Shown here piece after piece: positions 59,154 to 64,000 of a stretch of 64,000 bases of DNA. The first letter of the stretch is position 1, and every line of letters starts with the position of its first letter. Made by a program: the position numbers and the translations under genes. A model generated the notes under the pieces. That model ran no database searches and was not told the DNA's origin. It worked only from the letters and a program-made list of their open reading frames with translations. The DNA is from Aquibium sp. ELW1220. GTDB taxonomy: Bacteria > Pseudomonadota > Alphaproteobacteria > Rhizobiales > Rhizobiaceae. The stretch is from contig NZ_JAOAOQ010000015.1 of the NCBI RefSeq assembly GCF_030398385.1, forward strand, positions 62,001 through 126,000. The letters run 5' to 3'.

Positions 59154-61484
59154 TTGGCAAAACGGATTCCCGGCATCAAGACCTCCCGCGCAAAGGGCGG
59201 GAAGGCGTCCGCCGAGGAGCATGAAGCGAACGCCTTCCGACCGACGCGCGACCAGGTCCTGACCTTCGTCGCGGAGAATCCGGACCGCGCCTCCAAGCGC
59301 GACATCGCCAAGGCCTTCAACCTGCGCGGCGACGACCGCATCTGGCTGAAGGACCTGCTGCGCGAATTGCAGGACGAGGGCCTGCTGGAAAAGCGGGCGA
59401 AGCGGCTGCACAAGCCCGGCGCGCTCCCGCATGTCACCGTGCTCGACATCTACGGGCGCGACCCGGACGGCGGCCTGCTCGCGCGGCCGGCCGAAGCCCG
59501 AGTCGAGGTCGATTCGGACGTCGTGGTCGCGATCCGCGCGTCAAAGCTCGGCAAGGGTCCGACGGCCGGCATCGGCGACCGCGTGCTCGCCCGCGTCTTC
59601 CCCGGCGAGGACGCCGACGGCCCGGACTACACCGCCAGGGTGATGAAGCTCATCGACAAGCGCCGCGATACCGTGCTCGGCGTGATCCGCAGGCTTGCGG
59701 ACGGAACGCTGCGCACCGAGGCGGTCGACCGGCGCCAGCCCGAGATGCTGGTCGATGCCGAGTTCCTGGGCGACGGCAAGGTAGGCGATCTCGTCGAACT
59801 GGAGCCGCTCCGCCCCACCCGCTACGGCCTGCCGCGCGGCAAGGTCGTCGCCGTCATCGGCTCGCTGACGAGCGAGAAGGCGGTCTCGATGATCGCCATC
59901 CACGCGCACGAAATCCCGCACGTCTTCCCGCGCGACGTGCTCGGCGAGGCCGAAGCCGCACAGCCAGCAGCGATGGACGGCCGCGAGGACTGGCGCAAGG
60001 TCCCGCTCGTCACGATCGATCCCGCCGACGCCAAGGACCATGACGACGCCGTCTTCGCCGAGCCCGACTCCGACGAGGCCAATCCGGGCGGGGTCATCGT
60101 CACGGTCGCCATCGCCGACGTCGCCGCCTACGTCCGGCCGGGCTCCGCGCTCGACCGCGAGGCGGTGAAGCGCGGCAATTCGGTCTATTTCCCCGACCGC
60201 GTCGTGCCGATGTTGCCGGAGCGCATCTCCAACGATCTCTGCTCGCTCAGGGAGGGTGAAGACCGCCCTGCCCTCGCCGTGCGCATGACCTTCGCGTCCG
60301 ACGGTCGCAAGCTGCGCCATTCCTTCCATCGCATCATGATGCGCTCGGTCGCCAAGCTCGCCTACCCGCAGGCGCAGGCGGCGGTCGACGGCGCGCCCGA
60401 CGACAAGACCGCGCCGCTTCTCGACGGCGTGCTGAAGCCCCTCTGGGACGCCTACGCGGTGCTCTCGCGCGGTCGCGACCAGCGCGCCCCGCTGGAACTC
60501 GACCTGCCAGAGCGCAAGATCCTGCTCAAGCCGGACGGCACCGTCGACCGCGTGACGGTGCCGGAGCGGCTCGCCGCCCATCGCCTGATCGAGGAGTTCA
60601 TGATCCAGGCCAACGTCGCGGCGGCCGAGACGCTGGAAGCGAAGAAGCAGGCGCTGGTCTACCGGATCCATGACGCCCCCTCGCTCGCCAAGCAGGAATC
60701 GCTGCGTGAATTCCTGCAGACCGTCGGGCTGTCGCTCGCCCGCGGCGCGCAGCTGCGTCCCTCGCAGTTCAACGCCATCCTGCAGCGCGCCCGCGGCGAG
60801 GAGAACGAGACGCTGATCAACGAGGTCGTGCTGCGCTCGCAGAGCCAGGCGGAGTATTCTCCCGGCAACATCGGCCATTTCGGCCTGAACCTGCGCCGTT
60901 ATGCCCACTTCACCTCGCCGATCCGCCGCTATGCCGACCTGATCGTGCACCGCGCCCTGATCGCCGCTCTCGGCCTCGGCAGGGACGGCCTCACCCCCGG
61001 CGAGGAGGCGCGGCTGGAAGACACCGCCGCGCTGATCTCCGCCGCCGAGCGCCGTGCCATGGCCGCGGAGCGCGACACGGTCGACCGCCTGATCGCCGAA
61101 CACCTCGCCGCCCGCAAGGGCGAGACCTTCGAGGCCCGCATCGGCGGCGTCACCAAGGCCGGGCTGTTTGTCAGATTGCCGCAGTTCGGTGCCGATGGCT
61201 TCGTACCGGTGTCAACGCTCGGCAATGACTACTATATCTACGACGAAGCGGCACACTCGCTGGTCGGCGAGCGGCAAGGCAAGGGCTTTCGTCTCGGCGA
61301 TCCGGTGGAGGTGAAGCTGGTCGAGATCGCGCCTCTTGCCGGAGCCATACGCTTCGAGATGCTGAGCGAACCTCGACCGCTGCCGACGGCGACGCGGTCC
61401 TTCCACAAGGCGAAGGGCCAGACGCGGCGGCTGCAGTCCAAGGCACCGCGACGGGGACATTCCGGTCGCGCAAGGAGCAAGTAG
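59154..61484 (+). CDS. rnr: Ribonuclease R
   Basis: 776 residues. Processive 3'-5' exoribonuclease that degrades structured RNA. N-terminal helix-turn-helix-like RNA-binding region, cold-shock domains, RNB catalytic domain with DPADAKDHDDAVF (Asp cluster) and RISNDLCSLREGEDRPALAV, then an S1 domain (FEARIGGVTKAGLFVRLP) and a basic tail. TTG start six bases after the topA stop; the pair is probably one transcript. Confidence 0.94.
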   Translation: MAKRIPGIKTSRAKGGKASAEEHEANAFRPTRDQVLTFVAENPDRASKRDIAKAFNLRGDDRIWLKDLLRELQDEGLLEKRAKRLHKPGALPHVTVLDIYGRDPDGGLLARPAEARVEVDSDVVVAIRASKLGKGPTAGIGDRVLARVFPGEDADGPDYTARVMKLIDKRRDTVLGVIRRLADGTLRTEAVDRRQPEMLVDAEFLGDGKVGDLVELEPLRPTRYGLPRGKVVAVIGSLTSEKAVSMIAIHAHEIPHVFPRDVLGEAEAAQPAAMDGREDWRKVPLVTIDPADAKDHDDAVFAEPDSDEANPGGVIVTVAIADVAAYVRPGSALDREAVKRGNSVYFPDRVVPMLPERISNDLCSLREGEDRPALAVRMTFASDGRKLRHSFHRIMMRSVAKLAYPQAQAAVDGAPDDKTAPLLDGVLKPLWDAYAVLSRGRDQRAPLELDLPERKILLKPDGTVDRVTVPERLAAHRLIEEFMIQANVAAAETLEAKKQALVYRIHDAPSLAKQESLREFLQTVGLSLARGAQLRPSQFNAILQRARGEENETLINEVVLRSQSQAEYSPGNIGHFGLNLRRYAHFTSPIRRYADLIVHRALIAALGLGRDGLTPGEEARLEDTAALISAAERRAMAAERDTVDRLIAEHLAARKGETFEARIGGVTKAGLFVRLPQFGADGFVPVSTLGNDYYIYDEAAHSLVGERQGKGFRLGDPVEVKLVEIAPLAGAIRFEMLSEPRPLPTATRSFHKAKGQTRRLQSKAPRRGHSGRARSK

Positions 61485-61919
61485 ATGCAGCGACACGAAT
61501 TCGGCGGCGAAGGCCACTCCGGCCGGCCGCAGCGCAACCTCTGGCAGTCGATGAAGCGGGGCTTCATGGGACGCTGCCCGCATTGCGGCGAGGGCCGGCT
61601 CTTTTCCGGCTTCGCCCGCACGGCCGAAAGCTGCCAGGTCTGCGACGAACCCTTCCATCACCACCGCGCCGACGACCTGCCGGCCTATCTGGTGATCTTC
61701 ATCGTCGGGCATGTGGTCGTCGCCGCCTTCATGGGCGCGGAGGCGACCTCGGATCTGTCGATGTGGACCCATCTGGCGATCTGGGTACCGATCACCATCG
61801 TCTCGTCGATCGCCCTTCTCCAACCGGTCAAGGGAGCCGTTGTGGGGTTGCAATGGGCGTTGTACATGCACGGCTTCGGCGGTGACGCCGAGGAACTCGA
61901 GACGCATCCGGAAGCCTGA
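61485..61919 (+). CDS. DUF983 membrane protein
   Basis: 144 residues. N-terminal zinc-ribbon-like CPHCGEG ... CQVCDEPF, then two hydrophobic segments (about 66-85 and 95-115). Directly abuts the rnr stop codon. DUF983 proteins have no firm function, though the topA-rnr-DUF983 order is common in Rhizobiales. Confidence 0.87.
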   Translation: MQRHEFGGEGHSGRPQRNLWQSMKRGFMGRCPHCGEGRLFSGFARTAESCQVCDEPFHHHRADDLPAYLVIFIVGHVVVAAFMGAEATSDLSMWTHLAIWVPITIVSSIALLQPVKGAVVGLQWALYMHGFGGDAEELETHPEA

Positions 61920-61952
61920 CGGCGGCCGCACAGACGAGGGAGGAGGCTCTCC

Positions 61953-62693
61953 ATGGAGGGCATGACGCGAGCCGAGGTCGACAAGGCCGAGAACAAGGAT
62001 TTTGCGCTTGGCGGCCGGCCGATGCGTCCGCGCGACGCCGCCACGCTCATCCTTCTCGATCGATCGGGCAGCGAGGTGAAGGTTCTGATCGGCCGGCGCC
62101 ATCGCAGCCATGCCTTCATGCCGGGCCGCTTCGTCTTTCCGGGCGGCCGGACCGATCCGCACGACAGCCGCGTGCCGACCGCGACCGCGCTGCTTGCCGA
62201 AGAGGAGATGCGCATCGCCGGCACGGGCACCCGCGCTTCGGCCGCCCGGGCGCGCGCCATCGCGCTTTCGGCGATCCGCGAGACCTATGAGGAAGCCGGA
62301 CTGCTGATCGGCCGCGCCGCCCCCTACAAGACGACGCGACCCGGCTGGCAGGGCTTCGTCGAACATGGCGTCACGCCCGCGCTCGACCGCCTGCGCTTCG
62401 TCGCGCGCGCCATCACGCCGCCCGGACGGGTGCGCCGCTACGACACGCGCTTCCTCGCTGCCTGGCGCGACGACGTGGCGGTGGAACTGCCCGACGGCGG
62501 CCCCACCAACGAGCTGGAAGAGCTCTGCTGGCTGTCGATCGAGGATGCCAAGAAGGCGGAGATCCCGGCGATCACCCGCACCGTGCTCGAGGAACTGAAG
62601 AGCCGCCTCGAAGTCGATCCGGACCTGAAGCCCGGTCATCCCGTTCCCTTCTACAGGATGACGCGCAACCGCTTCCTGCGCGATCTCGTCTGA
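61953..62693 (+). CDS. Nudix hydrolase (NUDT19/CoA-pyrophosphatase-like)
   Basis: 246 residues. RFVFPGGRTDPHDSR and AIRETYEEAGLLIGR form a split Nudix box with a long insertion between its halves, as in NUDT19-like and some CoA diphosphatases. GGAGGAGG precedes the ATG. Substrate uncertain. Same strand as DUF983, 33 bp apart. Confidence 0.82.
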   Translation: MEGMTRAEVDKAENKDFALGGRPMRPRDAATLILLDRSGSEVKVLIGRRHRSHAFMPGRFVFPGGRTDPHDSRVPTATALLAEEEMRIAGTGTRASAARARAIALSAIRETYEEAGLLIGRAAPYKTTRPGWQGFVEHGVTPALDRLRFVARAITPPGRVRRYDTRFLAAWRDDVAVELPDGGPTNELEELCWLSIEDAKKAEIPAITRTVLEELKSRLEVDPDLKPGHPVPFYRMTRNRFLRDLV

Positions 62694-62709
62694 GGGTGGG
62701 TCACAACAC

Positions 62710-63903
62710 ATGACGGGCGTTCTTCCGGTCGATCGTGGCGCTGCGCCCGAGGGCGTCAGGTGGCTGTCGCTTGCCGCCGCCATCGCGTCGATTTCCGCGG
62801 TCGGCGTCGCGATCGGTCTCGGCGTTCCGCTGCTGTCGATCATCCTCGAGCAGCGCGGCCATTCCGCCACCGCCATCGGTTTCAACACGGCTGTCGCGGG
62901 CCTCGCTTCCATCGCCGTGGCGCCACTGGCCATTCCCATCGCCGCGCGTCTGGGCGTCGCCCTGACCATGCTGATCGCCATAGCGCTGGGCGCCAGCTGC
63001 TTCGCCGGGTTCTACTTCACCCAGGACTACTGGATGTGGATCATCCTGCGCGCCCTGATGCACATCGGCATCACGCTGCTCTTCATCCTCTCGGAATTCT
63101 GGATCAGCGCGTCGGCGCCGCCGCACCGGCGCGGGCTGGTGCTCGGCATCTACGCTACCGTTCTCTCGCTCGGATTCGCCTTCGGCCCCTGGCTCTTCGC
63201 GCGGATCGGCAGCGATGGCTTCGCTCCCTTCGGCGCCGGCGTCGCCATCACCCTTCTCGCCGCCCTGCCCGTGATCGCCGCCTGGCGCGAGAGCCCGGAT
63301 ATCTCCAGCCACTCGGGCGGGACGGGCGGCCGGCGCTTCTCGCACTACATCCTGCTCGTGCCGACGGCGACTGCCGCCGTCCTGGTGTTCGGCGCGGTGG
63401 AGACCGGCGGCTTCGCGCTGTTTCCGGTCTACGGCGCGCGGCTCGGCTACACCGAGGCTGATTCGGCGCTGCTGCTGACGGCCATCGGGCTGGGCAACGT
63501 CCTCCTGCAGGTCCCGCTTGGCATGATCAGCGACAGGATCCGCGACCGGCGGACCATCCTCGCTGGATGCGCCTTCGTCGGGCTTGCGGGCATGCTGGCC
63601 CTGCCCTGGCTCGCCTCGAACTGGCATGCGACGGCCGGCGTCCTGTTCGTCTGGGGCGGCGTGGTCGCGGGCCTCTATACGATCGGTCTCGCCCATCTCG
63701 GATCGCGACTCAGCGGTCGCGACCTCGCCTCGGCCAATGCAGCCTTCGTCTTCTGCTACGGCCTCGGCATGATCCTGGGTCCCCAGGTCATCGGCGCAGG
63801 CATGGATCTGGTGGGCATGCACGGTTTCGCCTGGTCGCTGGCCTTCTTCTTCGCCGCCTACCTCGTCCTGGCCTTCGGCCGCATGCTGCGGCGTGCTCCC
63901 TGA
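62710..63903 (+). CDS. MFS transporter, YcaD type
   Basis: 397 residues, about 12 hydrophobic segments. GIGLGVPLLSIILEQRGHS-like start, EFWISASAPPHRRGLVLGIYA and GMISDRIRDRRTIL (motif A of the second half) fit the YcaD/YfkF-like group of the major facilitator superfamily. Substrate unknown. It starts 16 bp after the Nudix gene and ends the topA-rnr cluster. Confidence 0.82.
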   Translation: MTGVLPVDRGAAPEGVRWLSLAAAIASISAVGVAIGLGVPLLSIILEQRGHSATAIGFNTAVAGLASIAVAPLAIPIAARLGVALTMLIAIALGASCFAGFYFTQDYWMWIILRALMHIGITLLFILSEFWISASAPPHRRGLVLGIYATVLSLGFAFGPWLFARIGSDGFAPFGAGVAITLLAALPVIAAWRESPDISSHSGGTGGRRFSHYILLVPTATAAVLVFGAVETGGFALFPVYGARLGYTEADSALLLTAIGLGNVLLQVPLGMISDRIRDRRTILAGCAFVGLAGMLALPWLASNWHATAGVLFVWGGVVAGLYTIGLAHLGSRLSGRDLASANAAFVFCYGLGMILGPQVIGAGMDLVGMHGFAWSLAFFFAAYLVLAFGRMLRRAP

Positions 63904-63911
63904 ACCGCACC

Positions 63912-63935
63912 CGTCGACCGTTTCGCCGGTCGACG
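63912..63935 (+). terminator. Hairpin after the YcaD-like gene
   Basis: 9-bp stem (63912-63920 with 63927-63935) and a 6-nt loop; no T run, so termination may be partial. Confidence 0.5.
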
Positions 63936-63938
63936 CCC

Positions 63939-63966
63939 TTGACATTCGAGCGGGCTCGTTTATGTC
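63939..63966 (+). promoter_or_regulatory. Promoter for a gene beyond the window
   Basis: TTGACA (63939-63944), 16-bp spacer, TATGTC (63961-63966), 60-odd bases after the last stop codon. In related genomes rpmG often follows this cluster, but that gene is not visible here. Confidence 0.5.
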
Positions 63967-64000
63967 ACGGCGAACTTTCCGCGGACGGTCGGACCGTCGC

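Noticed and set aside
56359-59160. 933-codon open frame antisense to topA
   Set aside because: Leu/Gly/Arg-rich shadow; topA is intact on the plus strand.

Overview
The window is GC-rich, densely coded chromosomal DNA from an alphaproteobacterium, most likely of the Rhizobiales/Hyphomicrobiales (Phyllobacteriaceae/Mesorhizobium-like). Supporting this are a giant coiled-coil protein resembling the rhizobial growth-pole-ring protein, a DUF1476 ATPase-inhibitor zeta gene divergent from purC, the recA-alaS-icd neighbourhood, a cysteine-free Fur/Mur regulator divergent from sitABCD, and GTTC-N7-GTTC type LexA boxes next to recA. I saw no rRNA or tRNA genes, insertion sequences, prophage genes or CRISPR arrays. 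The region looks like core chromosome with a few accessory insertions.

Layout: 1-5.7 kb, 3' part of a giant repeat protein (GPR/RgsE-like). 5.9-11.1 kb (minus), acyl-CoA carboxylase alpha subunit, two unknown membrane proteins, and a two-gene Na+/solute symporter. 11.4-18.6 kb, a conserved hypothetical, an L,D-transpeptidase, an EF-G-like GTPase, a NudK-type Nudix hydrolase overlapping a TauE/SafE transporter, and an HpaI-type aldolase. 18.7-31.1 kb, a purine cluster (purC, purS, small ORF, purQ ... purL, bolA, grxD) split by a 6.7 kb block holding a secreted hydrolase, an unusual AroA, a MocR-type regulator divergent from a DUF1127 gene, and an ECF42 sigma factor with its YCII/DGPF partner. 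31.3-39.6 kb, a Bcr/CflA-type MFS pump, an IMPase-ttcA-small ORF group behind rpsD, an SH3-domain protein, murI-trmJ, a TfoX-domain protein and an epoxide-hydrolase-like enzyme. 39.8-48.7 kb, icd, aqpZ, an FNR-boxed ompW, alaS, recA, psuG and an OmpA lipoprotein. 48.8-52.9 kb, mur/fur divergent from sitABCD. 53-56.2 kb, small genes and a YcaQ-like protein. 56.5-63.9 kb, topA-rnr-DUF983-Nudix-MFS, ending with a promoter that probably drives a gene beyond the window.

Themes: polar growth and cell wall (GPR-like protein, L,D-transpeptidase, murI), purine synthesis, tRNA position-32 modification (ttcA, trmJ), DNA repair with SOS control (recA), and metal/oxygen regulation (Mur box at sitA, FNR box at ompW). 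No wholly new multigene system is obvious. The best leads are the two LexA boxes between recA and psuG, the operator palindromes at sitA and the MocR gene, the atypical AroA active-site loop, the PurL insertion, the perfect 87-bp coding repeats, and the ECF42/DGPF unit. All family assignments come from reading the translated sequences by eye; no database search was run.
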